Shown: in pieces, positions 37,399 through 46,413 of the stretch
Position numbering within the stretch: position 1 is the first letter of the stretch
Layout: the number at the start of each line of letters is the position of its first letter
DNA from: Pseudomonadota bacterium
GTDB lineage: Bacteria; Pseudomonadota; Gammaproteobacteria; Burkholderiales; Thiobacillaceae
Assembly: GCA_021820845.1 (NCBI GenBank)
Contig: JAKADC010000011.1
Span: forward strand, 1 to 64,000
Length of the DNA stretch: 64,000 bases
Reading direction: 5' to 3'
Program-made: the position numbers and the translations under genes
Notes under the pieces: generated by a model
Database searches by the model: none
What the model was told of the DNA's origin: nothing
The model's input: only the letters and a program-made list of their open reading frames with translations

Positions 37399-38004
37399 TC
37401 AATTCTTCGGCGCGTGGGTGCCGAGTACCTGGAGGTAGGCGATGACCGCGTCGAGCTCGGTCTTGCCCTTGAGGGCGGCGGGCGCATCGGCGATTTCCTG
37501 CTCGGTGTAGCCGTGGCCGACGAGGTCGAGCGTGCGCATCTTCGCCTGGATGCCGGGATCGTGGAGCGGCCGGTCGAGCCAGGGATAGGCCGGCATGATG
37601 GATTCCGGCACCACGTCGCGAGGGTTCATCAGGTGCGCCACCTGCCAGTCGTTCGAATAGCGGCCGCCGACGCGGGCGAGGTCGGGACCGGTGCGCTTGG
37701 AGCCCCACAGGAAGGGGCGGTCGTAGACATACTCGCCCGCCACCGAATAGTGACCGTAGCGTTCGGTTTCGGCGCGGAACGGGCGAATCATCTGCGAGTG
37801 GCAGCCGACGCAGCCCTCGCGGATGTAGATGTCGCGCCCAGCCAGTTGCAGCGCCGTGTAGGGCTTGAGGCCCTCCACCGGCGTGGTGGTGGAGGTCTGG
37901 AAGAACAGCGGCACGATCTGCACAAGGCCCCCCACGCTGACGATGAGAATCGTCAGCACGATCAGCAGGCCGAGGTTTTTTTCGATGTTTTCATGCGTAA
38001 TCAT
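37399..38004 (-). CDS. ccoO: cbb3-type cytochrome c oxidase subunit II (monohaem)
   Basis: Monohaem cytochrome c subunit of cbb3 oxidase, 201 residues. An N-terminal helix ([25 protein letters not shown]) precedes the haem site [28 protein letters not shown] (CxxCH), and the SIMPAYPWL stretch supplies the methionine ligand. The start at 38004 ([12 protein letters not shown]) is the canonical one, 13 bases after the ccoN stop. Confidence 0.97.
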   Translation of the reverse strand: MITHENIEKNLGLLIVLTILIVSVGGLVQIVPLFFQTSTTTPVEGLKPYTALQLAGRDIYIREGCVGCHSQMIRPFRAETERYGHYSVAGEYVYDRPFLWGSKRTGPDLARVGGRYSNDWQVAHLMNPRDVVPESIMPAYPWLDRPLHDPGIQAKMRTLDLVGHGYTEQEIADAPAALKGKTELDAVIAYLQVLGTHAPKN

Positions 38005-38017
38005 GTTCGGTCTCCTG

Positions 38018-39457
38018 TCAGGCGTGGACGGCTTGCGGGATGGGGGCGTCGTCAACGACGCGCCCGACGCGCACGGTGCGCCAGACGTTGTAGGCCATCA
38101 TCAGCATGCCGGTGAAGAACAGCAGGCCGCCGGCGAGACGGATGCCGTAGAACGGATGCATGGTGCTGACCACCTGCGCGAAGCTGTAGGTCAGCGTGCC
38201 GTCGGGGTTGGCCGCGCGCCACATCAGGCCCTGCGCCACGCCCGCGATCCACATCGAGGCGATGTACAGCACGACGCCGATGGTGGAGAGCCAGAAGTGC
38301 CATTCGATGAGCTTGACGCTGAACATCGATTCGCGGCCGAACAGGCGCGGAATCAGGTAGTACATCGAGCCGATGGTGATCATCGCCACCCAGCCGAGCG
38401 CGCCGGAGTGCACGTGGCCGATGGTCCATTCGGTGTAGTGGCTCAATGCGTTCACCGTCTTGATCGACATCATCGGTCCCTCGAAGGTCGACATGCCGTA
38501 GAACGACAGCGCGGTCACCATGAACTTGAGGATCGGGTCGGTGCGCAGTTTGTGCCAGGCGCCGGACAGCGTCATGATGCCGTTCATCATGCCGCCCCAG
38601 GACGGCGCCAGCAGCATCAGCGAGAACACCATGCCGAGCGACTGCGCCCAGTCGGGCAGCGCGGTGTACTGCAGGTGGTGCGGACCCGCCCACATGTAGA
38701 TGAAGTTGAGCGACCAGAAGTGCACCACCGACAGGCGGTAGGAGTAGATCGGGCGGCCGGCCTGCTTGGGAATGAAGTAGTACATCATGCCGAGGAAGGC
38801 GGTGGTGAGGAAGAAGCCCACCGCGTTATGCCCGTACCACCACTGCACCATCGCATCCTGCACGCCGGCGTAGGCGGAATAGGACTTGTACCAGGCGCTC
38901 GTGCTGCCGCCGAGGATCCAGGGTAGTTCCGCGCTGTTGACGATGTGCAGCAGCGCGATCACCAGGATGTAGGCGCCGAAGAACCAGTTGGACACATAGA
39001 TGTGCTTGGTCTTGCGCTTGACGATGGTGCCGAAGAACACCAGCGCGTACGACACCCACACCACCGCGATCAGGAGGTCGATCGGCCATTCCAGTTCGGC
39101 GTACTCCTTGGAACTGGTGATGCCAAGCGGCAGCGTGATCGCGGCCAGCACGATCACCGCCGTCCAGCCCCAGAACGTGAAGGCCGCCAGCTTTTCGGCC
39201 CACAGCCTCACCTGGCAGGTGCGCTGCACGATGTAGTACGACACCGCGAACATCGCCGAACCGCCGAAGGCGAAGATCACCGCGTTGGTATGCAATGGCC
39301 GCAGGCGTCCGTATGAAAGCCATTCGATGCCAAATGTCAGATCCGGCCAGATCAGTTGCGAGGCCAGGATGAGCCCGACCAGCATCCCGACGATCCCCCA
39401 CACCACCGTCATGATGGCGAACTGGCGGACGACCTTGTAGTTGTACGTCGCTTCCAT
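38018..39457 (-). CDS. ccoN: cbb3-type cytochrome c oxidase catalytic subunit I
   Basis: Catalytic haem-copper subunit that reduces oxygen with high affinity and pumps protons. The 479-residue, roughly 12-helix protein carries the expected histidines: [14 protein letters not shown] (low-spin haem ligand), [18 protein letters not shown] (CuB), [10 protein letters not shown] (CuB pair) and HVHSGALGW (haem ligands). The tyrosine near [12 protein letters not shown] is the likely cross-linked residue. The start at 39457 ([13 protein letters not shown]) follows a GGGAG ribosome site. It heads the leftward ccoNOQP operon and has a good sigma-70 promoter upstream. Confidence 0.97.
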   Translation of the reverse strand: MEATYNYKVVRQFAIMTVVWGIVGMLVGLILASQLIWPDLTFGIEWLSYGRLRPLHTNAVIFAFGGSAMFAVSYYIVQRTCQVRLWAEKLAAFTFWGWTAVIVLAAITLPLGITSSKEYAELEWPIDLLIAVVWVSYALVFFGTIVKRKTKHIYVSNWFFGAYILVIALLHIVNSAELPWILGGSTSAWYKSYSAYAGVQDAMVQWWYGHNAVGFFLTTAFLGMMYYFIPKQAGRPIYSYRLSVVHFWSLNFIYMWAGPHHLQYTALPDWAQSLGMVFSLMLLAPSWGGMMNGIMTLSGAWHKLRTDPILKFMVTALSFYGMSTFEGPMMSIKTVNALSHYTEWTIGHVHSGALGWVAMITIGSMYYLIPRLFGRESMFSVKLIEWHFWLSTIGVVLYIASMWIAGVAQGLMWRAANPDGTLTYSFAQVVSTMHPFYGIRLAGGLLFFTGMLMMAYNVWRTVRVGRVVDDAPIPQAVHA

Positions 39458-39529
39458 GCGCGTCTCCCTTGATTGAAATGACTCCATCAGTTCATGCGGA
39501 TTTAATAACATATCTCCGCATTTAGGATA

Positions 39530-39557
39530 AATATATCGATTTAGCGGGGGGTGTCAA
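39530..39557 (-). promoter_or_regulatory. Promoter of ccoNOQP
   Basis: On the minus strand a perfect TTGACA -35 (39552-39557) and TATATT -10 (39530-39535) are separated by 16 bases, about 73 bases before the ccoN start. The -35 is overlapped by the palindrome GTCAAGTTGAC (39553-39563), which could be an operator. No TTGAT-N4-ATCAA FNR box was seen. The rest of the 265-base gap up to the ald stop holds nothing I recognise. Confidence 0.6.
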
Positions 39558-39722
39558 GTTGACGCATGCGGCGAATGAAGGGATGACGGCCGTCCGTTGT
39601 TTTATTGCGAAGATGCGCACGCAGGCCGTTTTTGTGATGCGTCGGCATGTGCCGGGGGTGAGACGCGAGTGCGTGGCGGCTAGGCATCGCCATCGCGGAG
39701 CGTGCAAAGAAATCGGCTCGAA

Positions 39723-40805
39723 TCAGCTCGCGCCGAGATCCTGCGCCAGCCCAGGGTGGACGATTTTCCCGGCGTGCACGTGCAAGCCTGCCTTCAATCC
39801 CGCATCGGCTGCCAGCGCCGCCAGGCCGTCGGCGGCGAGCGCCTGCACATAGGGCAGGGTGGCGTGGGTGAGCGCCTTGGTGGCGGTGCGGGCGACGGCG
39901 CCCGGCATGTTGGTGACGCAGTAATGGACGACGCCTTCGGCGACGAAGAAGGGATGGCTGTGGGTGGTCGGGCGCGAAGTCTCGGCGATGCCGCCCTGAT
40001 CGATGGCCACGTCGACCAACACCGAACCCGGCGGCATGCGCTTCAGCGCGGCGCGGCTGATCAGGCGCGGCGCGTGCCGACCCGGAATCTGCGCGGCGCC
40101 GATGACGATGTCGGCGTGTTCGAGGCTGTCGTCGATTGCGTCGGGCGAGGAAAAGCGCGTCTCGACCCGCGCGCCGAATTGCGCCTCGGCGCGCGCGAGC
40201 TTGTCGGTCCGGCGATCGATCAGCGTGATGCGCGCGCCGAGGCCCGCTGCCGTGCGCACCGCGCCCATGCCGACGACGCCGGCACCGATGATGAGGACCC
40301 GCGCCGGCGGCACGCCAGGCAGGCCCGTGATCAGCTTGCCGTTGCCGCCCTGCGAGGTGTGCAGCCCGAGCGCGCCCATCTGCGGCGCCAGCCGCCCCGC
40401 GATCTCCGACATCGGCTGAAGCAGCGGGAGGCTTCCGCCCGGCTCGCCCACGGTCTCGTAGGCGATCGCCGTCACGCCGCGCGCCATCAGCTCATGCGCG
40501 AGTTCCGGCGCGGCCGCAAGGTGCAGATAGCAGAACAGTAACTGCCCGCCGTGCAGCCGCTTCACTTCATCCGCCTGCGGCTCCTTCACCTTGACCACGA
40601 GTTCCGTCGCGTAGGCTTCGGCGGGCGTATTCACGATCGCCGCGCCGGCGGCGCGGTAGGCGTCGTCCAGGAATCCCGTCGCGGCGCCGGCGCCGGTTTC
40701 GATGCTGACGTCGTGGCCGGCCTCGACGAGGACGCGCGCGCCTTCAGGCGTGAGCGCGACGCGGTATTCGTGATCCTTGATTTCCTTGGGGATGCCGATG
40801 TGCAT
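39723..40805 (-). CDS. ald: Alanine dehydrogenase
   Basis: NAD-dependent oxidative deamination of L-alanine to pyruvate and ammonia, or the reverse. The 360-residue protein starts MHIGIPKEIKDHEYRVALTPEGARVLVEAGHDV, with substrate-binding arginine and lysine in RVALTP and VVKVKEP, the Rossmann motif VLIIGAGVVGMGAVRTAAGLGA with ITLIDRR, and the catalytic histidine and aspartate regions (FCYLHLAA; DVAIDQGG). The C-terminal NMPGAVARTATKALT is family-typical. It is isolated in its orientation between the oxidase and the TIGR03790 gene. Confidence 0.95.
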   Translation of the reverse strand: MHIGIPKEIKDHEYRVALTPEGARVLVEAGHDVSIETGAGAATGFLDDAYRAAGAAIVNTPAEAYATELVVKVKEPQADEVKRLHGGQLLFCYLHLAAAPELAHELMARGVTAIAYETVGEPGGSLPLLQPMSEIAGRLAPQMGALGLHTSQGGNGKLITGLPGVPPARVLIIGAGVVGMGAVRTAAGLGARITLIDRRTDKLARAEAQFGARVETRFSSPDAIDDSLEHADIVIGAAQIPGRHAPRLISRAALKRMPPGSVLVDVAIDQGGIAETSRPTTHSHPFFVAEGVVHYCVTNMPGAVARTATKALTHATLPYVQALAADGLAALAADAGLKAGLHVHAGKIVHPGLAQDLGAS

Positions 40806-40882
40806 GGCGAGCCTCGCGCAGATGAACAGCCACTGAATATTCGCAGCATAGCCAAAGCGGCCGGGCGCTTGAAGCGCCGCGC

Positions 40883-42160
40883 TTATCGTGCCGGCGCGGG
40901 ATCGGCGCGGCGCTCGAAGCGGTAGTACGCGGGCGGCACGTGGTCGAGCCGGATTTCGCGCGTTCCCCAGGCGACGGCGACGCGGCCGACGTTGCGATAC
41001 GGCCCGACCAGCGACGGCGCGGCCTGCACGTCGTAGAGGCCGGGCGGCAGCAGGCGGGCCGAAAGCGTGAGCTCGCCGCTGCGGGCGCGATGGCGGACGC
41101 CGGCGAACGGGCGCGCCAGGGGTTCGCCGATGAACAGGCCCTGTCCCGGCATTTGCACGCTCTTCCAGTAGGCCTCGATCAACGATTCGCCCTGCAGGTA
41201 GTGCGCCATGACGACGCCGGGGACCGGGAACTTGGCCGCGAAGTTGCACGGCTCGACCACCGTGCCGTAGCTGCCGGTCGCGCCCGCCCCCACCCATGCG
41301 AGGCTCGTCATCTGGCCGCCCCAGGAGAGGACGCCGCCGAGCGACGTGAGGTGATCGGCGATCGCACCGGGCAGGAAGCGGTTGCTGTCGAGCATGGGGA
41401 CCCGCGGAAGCCCGGTGAAATAGAACATCACGTCGCTCTTGTTTTCCAGCGCGTTGGCTTCGACGATTTCGGTCGAAAAGACCGGCTGCATCAGAGCGCG
41501 CACGGCGGGGTAACCGGCGGCGCGCACGTTGCGATTCTTGTCGCTGGTGCTGACGAGATAGGCGGTACCCGACGGATCGCTGCCGTCGGCGGCCACGCCG
41601 CGGTCGATGAGCTTCTTGGCGTCGGCGACGCTGGGCGCGGCGAGACTCATGGTCGGACGCATGCGATACGTCGTCCAGGGGCGCGCCGCGTTGCTGTTGA
41701 AGTAGGGACTGGGCCGCGTCGGCTTGCACGTACTGGCGCAGTACGCGAGGTTGAAGCCGAAGGCGAAGGCGGACGTGATCGACATGCAATCCACCCGGTA
41801 AGGCTGCGTCCAGGTCAGCGCGTACGCCTGGACGCTCGTCGGCGTCTTGCGGTCGACGAGTCGCTTGATGTCGACGAACTCGGCGCGCGTGAGCGCGGGG
41901 CGGGCGGGCCGGAAACGCACATGGATCAGGTTCGCGGCGGGAATGCCCCGCTTTTCCCGGTAGTACGCGGCGATCGCCACGCTGTCGGGGTCGTCGTCGT
42001 TGACGATCACGCCGAGCTGCGCCGGGCCGAGGCCGGGTTGCGGAAAGTCGGCGAGAACGGGCAGCGGCGGCGCGGCGAATGCGGTCGCGTGAAGCAGCCA
42101 CGCCGCGGCGATGGCGCATTGGCCCGTCGCCTTGAGCCTGCGCGGCATGCGCAGCGTCAT
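40883..42160 (-). CDS. Secreted TIGR03790-family protein of unknown function
   Basis: A 425-residue protein with a signal peptide ([18 protein letters not shown]) whose body matches the TIGR03790 family pattern: [88 protein letters not shown] and [22 protein letters not shown]. The family is found in diverse environmental bacteria and has no established function; the fold suggests a caspase- or gingipain-like hydrolase relative, which is inference. Its ATG overlaps the pyrD stop by four bases, so it is probably translated from the pyrD message. A start at 42148 is also possible. Confidence 0.75.
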   Translation of the reverse strand: MTLRMPRRLKATGQCAIAAAWLLHATAFAAPPLPVLADFPQPGLGPAQLGVIVNDDDPDSVAIAAYYREKRGIPAANLIHVRFRPARPALTRAEFVDIKRLVDRKTPTSVQAYALTWTQPYRVDCMSITSAFAFGFNLAYCASTCKPTRPSPYFNSNAARPWTTYRMRPTMSLAAPSVADAKKLIDRGVAADGSDPSGTAYLVSTSDKNRNVRAAGYPAVRALMQPVFSTEIVEANALENKSDVMFYFTGLPRVPMLDSNRFLPGAIADHLTSLGGVLSWGGQMTSLAWVGAGATGSYGTVVEPCNFAAKFPVPGVVMAHYLQGESLIEAYWKSVQMPGQGLFIGEPLARPFAGVRHRARSGELTLSARLLPPGLYDVQAAPSLVGPYRNVGRVAVAWGTREIRLDHVPPAYYRFERRADPAPAR

Positions 42161-43170
42161 TGTGCGAGGCGCTCGACGCATTCGCGCACCAGATGCGGCC
42201 CGCGGTAGATCAGGCCCGAATACAGCTGCACCAGCGAAGCGCCGGCGTCGATTTTCTCGCGCGCGTGCTCGCCGGACAGGATGCCGCCGACGCCGATGAT
42301 CGGCACCTCGTTGTTGAGATGGCGCGCCAGTTCGCGCACCACGCGGGTCGACGCCGCGCGCACCGGCGCGCCCGAGAGTCCGCCGGCCTCGCCGGCATGG
42401 GGCAGGCCGGCGACGGCGTCGCGCGCGATCGTGGTGTTGGTCGCGATCACCGCGTCGATGCGGTGCATCATCAGAAGCGCGGCGATCGCGGCGATCTGCG
42501 CGTCGTCGAGGTCGGGCGCGATTTTCAGCGCGATCGGAACGTAGCGGCCGTGCCGCTGCGCGAGCTCGGACTGCCGCAGCTTGATCGCCGACAGCAACGC
42601 GTCGAGCGCCTCGTCCTTCTGCAGTTCGCGCAGGTTCTGCGTGTTGGGCGACGAGATGTTCACGGTCACGTAGCTCGCATGCGCGTAGACCTTGTCGAGG
42701 CAGGCGAGATAGTCGTCGACCGCATGCTCGTTCGGGGTGTCCTTGTTCTTGCCGATGTTGATCCCGAGCACGCCGGTGAAGCCGCTCGACGCGACATTCT
42801 TCACCAGGTTGTCGACGCCGAGGTTGTTGAAGCCCATGCGGTTGATGATCGCCTCGGCCCTGGGCAGGCGGAACATGCGCGGCTGCGGATTGCCGGGCTG
42901 CGGGCGTGGCGTGACGGTCCCGATCTCGATGAACCCGAAGCCGAGCGCGGCCAGCGCGGCGATGTGCGCGCCGTCCTTGTCGAGCCCGGCGGCAAGGCCC
43001 ACGGCGTTGGGAAAGTCGATTCCCATCACCCGTACCGCCGTCCCCCGCGCGCGGGGCAGCAGCGCGAGCAGGCCGAGGCGCTCCGCGAGGTCGAGACCGG
43101 ACAGAGTGAGCCGGTGCGCGTCTTCGGGGTCGAGGCTGAACAGCGCCGGGCGCAGAAGTGGATAAAGCAT
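42157..43170 (-). CDS. pyrD: Dihydroorotate dehydrogenase (quinone), class 2
   Basis: FMN enzyme at the inner membrane that oxidises dihydroorotate to orotate with quinone, the fourth step of UMP synthesis. The 337-residue class 2 form shows the amphipathic N-terminal segment ([17 protein letters not shown]), [47 protein letters not shown], the active-site region [15 protein letters not shown] with the catalytic serine, and [33 protein letters not shown]. It is followed in the same message by the secreted TIGR03790 protein. Confidence 0.96.
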   Translation of the reverse strand: MLYPLLRPALFSLDPEDAHRLTLSGLDLAERLGLLALLPRARGTAVRVMGIDFPNAVGLAAGLDKDGAHIAALAALGFGFIEIGTVTPRPQPGNPQPRMFRLPRAEAIINRMGFNNLGVDNLVKNVASSGFTGVLGINIGKNKDTPNEHAVDDYLACLDKVYAHASYVTVNISSPNTQNLRELQKDEALDALLSAIKLRQSELAQRHGRYVPIALKIAPDLDDAQIAAIAALLMMHRIDAVIATNTTIARDAVAGLPHAGEAGGLSGAPVRAASTRVVRELARHLNNEVPIIGVGGILSGEHAREKIDAGASLVQLYSGLIYRGPHLVRECVERLAQ

Positions 43171-43320
43171 GGTGTCCGCAAGACAAAAAACTATGGCGAG
43201 TTTAGCAGGGGAAACGCGCCTGCCTGCCGTTCGGAGGCGGTCGATGGTATTCTGAACTCACCGGTGCGATGCGTGTCTGTTCGCTCGACCTGATTCTTTT
43301 TGCCACCCGCCAAGACGCCC

Positions 43321-44478
43321 ATGACCATACCGCATTTTCTGCAACGACTCGTCCTGCTTTTCTGTGTACTCACCGCGCCGGCCGCCTGGAGCGCGCCCCT
43401 CGTTCCGCCGCCGCCAGACGTCGCGGCCAAGTCATGGGTGCTGATGGACGCCGCCAGCGGCGACGTCCTCGCCGAGCACGACGGCGACGTGCGGCTGCCG
43501 CCGGCGAGCCTGACCAAGATGATGACGGCCTACATCGCCACCCTGGAAATGCAGCGCGGGCGGATCCATCCGACCGACATGGTCACCGTCAGCGAGAAGG
43601 CGTGGCGCACCGGCGGCTCGAAGATGTTTATCGAGGTGGGCAAGCAGGTCTCGGTCGACGATCTGTTCCACGGCATCATCATCCAGTCCGGCAACGACGC
43701 CAGCATCGCGATGGCCGAGCACATCGCCGGCAGCGAGGACGCGTTCGTTCCCCTCATGAACGCGGAGGCGCAGCGCCTGGGCATGCGCAACACCCACTTC
43801 CGCGACGCCACCGGCCTGCCCAATCCGGGCCATTACTCGAGCGCGCACGACATGGCCATTCTCGCGCGCGCCATCATCAACGCCGACCCGGCGCACTACG
43901 CGATCTACGCGCAGAAATATTTCCTGTGGAACGGCATCAAGCAGCCCAACCGCAACCTGCTTCTGTGGCGCAACGACGGCGTCGACGGCCTGAAGACTGG
44001 CCACACCGAGGAAGCGGGTTACTGCCTCGTGGCCTCCGCCAAGCGCGGCAACGAGCGCCTGATCGCCGCCGTGTTCGGCACCGACAGCGAAGCCGCGCGC
44101 GCGAACGAAACCGCCAAGCTGCTCGGCTACGGCTTCCGCTTTTTCGACAGCAAGACCTTCTACAAGAAGGGCGCGGTCCTGACGCGGGCGCCGGTATGGA
44201 AGGGCGCCGTGCGCGAGGTCAAGGCAGGCGTGAAGGACGATGTGGCGGTCAGCGTCCCCGCAGGCGAGGTCGACAAGCTCGTTGCCCAGATCGTGCTGAA
44301 GCCGACGCTCGTCGCGCCGGTGAAGCAGGGCGACGTGATCGGCAGGGTCGAGGTCCGTCAGGGCGGCAAGGTGATCAAGCAGAGCGACGTCGTCGCGCTG
44401 GAAAACGTCGACCAGGGCGGCTTCTTCCGCCGCCTGTGGGACAGCATCCGCCTGTTTTTCAAGGGACTGTTCGGCTGA
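43321..44478 (+). CDS. dacC: D-alanyl-D-alanine carboxypeptidase (PBP5/6 type)
   Basis: Periplasmic, membrane-associated low-molecular-mass penicillin-binding protein that trims the terminal D-alanine of peptidoglycan side chains. The 385-residue precursor has a signal peptide (LVLLFCVLTAPAAWSAP), the active-site SxxK in PPASLTKMMTAYI, SGN in IIQSGNDASIA and KTG in DGLKTGHTEEAGYCL. The C-terminal PBP5 beta domain ends in an amphipathic helix (FFRRLWDSIRLFFKGLFG) that anchors it to the membrane. The symbol is tentative between dacA and dacC. Confidence 0.93.
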   Translation: MTIPHFLQRLVLLFCVLTAPAAWSAPLVPPPPDVAAKSWVLMDAASGDVLAEHDGDVRLPPASLTKMMTAYIATLEMQRGRIHPTDMVTVSEKAWRTGGSKMFIEVGKQVSVDDLFHGIIIQSGNDASIAMAEHIAGSEDAFVPLMNAEAQRLGMRNTHFRDATGLPNPGHYSSAHDMAILARAIINADPAHYAIYAQKYFLWNGIKQPNRNLLLWRNDGVDGLKTGHTEEAGYCLVASAKRGNERLIAAVFGTDSEAARANETAKLLGYGFRFFDSKTFYKKGAVLTRAPVWKGAVREVKAGVKDDVAVSVPAGEVDKLVAQIVLKPTLVAPVKQGDVIGRVEVRQGGKVIKQSDVVALENVDQGGFFRRLWDSIRLFFKGLFG

Positions 44479-44506
44479 CGCGGCAACCCGCATGGTGCGA
44501 AGAAAT

Positions 44507-44533
44507 GGCGGCCTCGAGGGCCGCCGTTTTTTT
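44507..44533 (+). terminator. Rho-independent terminator after the PBP gene
   Basis: A seven-base GC stem (44507-44513 with 44519-44525) with a five-base loop is followed by seven thymines. The remaining gap up to 44750 contains a CTTTCAT half-site but no convincing promoter. Confidence 0.85.
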
Positions 44534-44750
44534 GAGGATGCGGGGCGAGCCGGTCGCGCCTGCGGACGATTCAAAGCTTCATCCCCGCTAAACGAAACTT
44601 TCATCAACGCGCCCGAGAATGCGTCGAGGGCATCCTGGCCGGACCGCGGGTTCGGCAAGCCAGGGCCTGAACGGAATGCGCCGCCACACAACCGATACCA
44701 CGGCGCAATCCGACGTTTTTTTTTCGTGCTTAACGTTTCGGGAGATCACA

Positions 44751-46181
44751 TTGCGACATCTGACCCTTGTTTCCACCCTGATCATGGCCGGCATCGCGGC
44801 GCCGGCCGCGGCTGATCAGGTCGACCGCCACTTCGATTTCGGCCAGTATCGCGACCAGCTGCTGTCTGCGCACAGCCAGCAGCTTTTCGGCTTCGAGGCA
44901 CCGCTGGCGGCCGCGTCGACGGCCAGCATCGACGCCGCGACGGCCGCCGCCAACCCCGCCGCGCTGGTGACCCTGGCGAGGGGTCTGAAGGCGCAGGTTG
45001 TCTCCGCCGGGGCCGGTCTCGGCGCCAACATCGACATGATGGCCCTGTGGCCCAATGACACGCATCCCACTCACCTGATCGTGTGCAACGAGCAGGGTCC
45101 GGACAAACCCGGCGTGCAGCGCGTCAGCCTCGCCGACGGCAGCGTCGAGACGATCCTGACCGGCACCAAGTCCTGCGATCCGGCCCATGTCACGCCCTGG
45201 GGCACAATCGTCGTCGCGGAAGAGGCCGGCGCGAGCGGCAGCCTGCTCGAGATCATCGACCCGCTGCACACGACCGGCGTGATGTACGACCGCGCCAGCC
45301 ACGCCCTGACCGGCGCCGACGCCGCTCACGTGGCCTATCGCCCCGCCGTCGGCCATCTCTCCTTCGAGGGCGTCGGCATCTATCCCAGCGGCGTCGTCTA
45401 CTACGGTGACGAGAACCGTCCTTCCAACGGCACCGGCGGCGGCGCCTACTTCAAGTTCGTCCCCGCCGTCCCCTGGACCGGCAGCGGCCCCATCTCCAGC
45501 CTGAACGAGTCGCCGCTGGTGAGCGGGCAGGTCTATGGACTCCGCCTCGGCGCGCGCCGCGACAACACCGACTACGGCCAGGGCTCCGAGCTCGGCAAGG
45601 GAGCCTGGGTCGAGATCGGCAGCTCCTACGACGCCGATCTGCGCGCCGCGGCCGCGGAGAACGGGCTGACCGGCTTCTATCGCCCGGAAGACCTCAACGC
45701 CGATCTCAAGGCGATGGCCGACGGCAAGGTGCGCTTCTGCGGCAACAACACCGGCAACGAAGAAGACGACCGCAACTGGGGCAATACGATCTGCGTGACC
45801 GACGGCACGCTGGAAGAGGCCGCGGCCAACAGCGCGACGCCCGAAGTCCGGTTGTTCGTCGCGGGCAGTCGCGCCATCGGCATGATGGACAACATGGCCT
45901 ACCAGCCCGGACGCGGCAACTGGGTGATCCACGAGGACCGCGACGCGCCCGGCATGCACGGCGAAGGCTATCCGTTCAACGACAGCATCCATGTCTGCCT
46001 GGAAGACGGCGCCGACGCCGACAGCCTGTCGGACGGGTGCGTGCGCTGGGCGAGCCTGAACGACCTGCACGCCGAATCGACCGGCGGCCTCTTCGACGCC
46101 TCGGGCAAGAACTACTACTTCAGCGTGCAGCACAACGTCACGGGCCACGGGGTGATCCTGAAAGTGACCGGGTGGAAATAA
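44751..46181 (+). CDS. PhoX-like secreted phosphatase-family protein (TTG start)
   Basis: A 476-residue exported protein related to the PhoX/DUF839 beta-propeller phosphatases. Acidic, Cys-containing segments resemble the PhoX metal site: LIVCNEQGPD, CDPAHVTPWGTIVVAEEAG, VYYGDENRPSNGTGGGAYFKF and NWVIHEDRDAPG. PhoX enzymes bind calcium and iron and hydrolyse phosphate monoesters. Unlike classical PhoX it has a short Sec-type signal (LVSTLIMAGIAAPAAA) without twin arginine. The TTG at 44751 is chosen because GGGAG (44740-44744) lies six bases upstream. Phosphatase activity is inferred. Confidence 0.7.
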   Translation: MRHLTLVSTLIMAGIAAPAAADQVDRHFDFGQYRDQLLSAHSQQLFGFEAPLAAASTASIDAATAAANPAALVTLARGLKAQVVSAGAGLGANIDMMALWPNDTHPTHLIVCNEQGPDKPGVQRVSLADGSVETILTGTKSCDPAHVTPWGTIVVAEEAGASGSLLEIIDPLHTTGVMYDRASHALTGADAAHVAYRPAVGHLSFEGVGIYPSGVVYYGDENRPSNGTGGGAYFKFVPAVPWTGSGPISSLNESPLVSGQVYGLRLGARRDNTDYGQGSELGKGAWVEIGSSYDADLRAAAAENGLTGFYRPEDLNADLKAMADGKVRFCGNNTGNEEDDRNWGNTICVTDGTLEEAAANSATPEVRLFVAGSRAIGMMDNMAYQPGRGNWVIHEDRDAPGMHGEGYPFNDSIHVCLEDGADADSLSDGCVRWASLNDLHAESTGGLFDASGKNYYFSVQHNVTGHGVILKVTGWK

Positions 46182-46228
46182 GCGCGGAACACTGAGGCGC
46201 TAACGGCGCAGCGCATGCGTCTTGCCGG

Positions 46229-46259
46229 CCGCGCGGGCTCGCCCCGCGCGGTTTTTTTT
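46229..46259 (+). terminator. Terminator after the PhoX-like gene
   Basis: Nine-base GC arms (46229-46237 and 46243-46251) with a five-base loop are followed by eight thymines. Together with the next hairpin it isolates this gene from the convergent dehydrogenase operon. Confidence 0.88.
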
Positions 46260-46371
46260 GCGCCGGCGTCGGACCATCCCGGATCCGGCGGCGCAGGCGG
46301 AAGGCGAGCGCGACGGATCCGGCTACGCCGGCTTGCTGAATGCCTGCGAGCGCATTCGCGGGTGGAAAAAG

Positions 46372-46397
46372 AAAAAGGCCGCAGATGCGGCCTTTTT
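46372..46397 (-). terminator. Terminator of the 2-oxoacid dehydrogenase operon
   Basis: An 11-base perfect stem with A-runs and T-runs at its ends (46372-46382 and 46387-46397), 16 bases beyond the stop of the E2-E3 gene. It can act in either direction. Confidence 0.85.
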
Positions 46398-46413
46398 GCT
46401 TTGCCTTTGCGGG

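Noticed and set aside
44576-44604. Possible Pho box upstream of the PhoX-like gene (GCTTCAT and CTTTCAT, 22 bases apart)
   Set aside because: The spacing is twice the 11-base Pho repeat, but the middle unit at 44587-44593 does not match and the first unit is only 4/7. One good half-site is not enough.
46182-46413. Additional small gene between the convergent PhoX-like and dehydrogenase genes
   Set aside because: The gap holds two clear terminators; short frames between them have no ribosome site or recognisable product.
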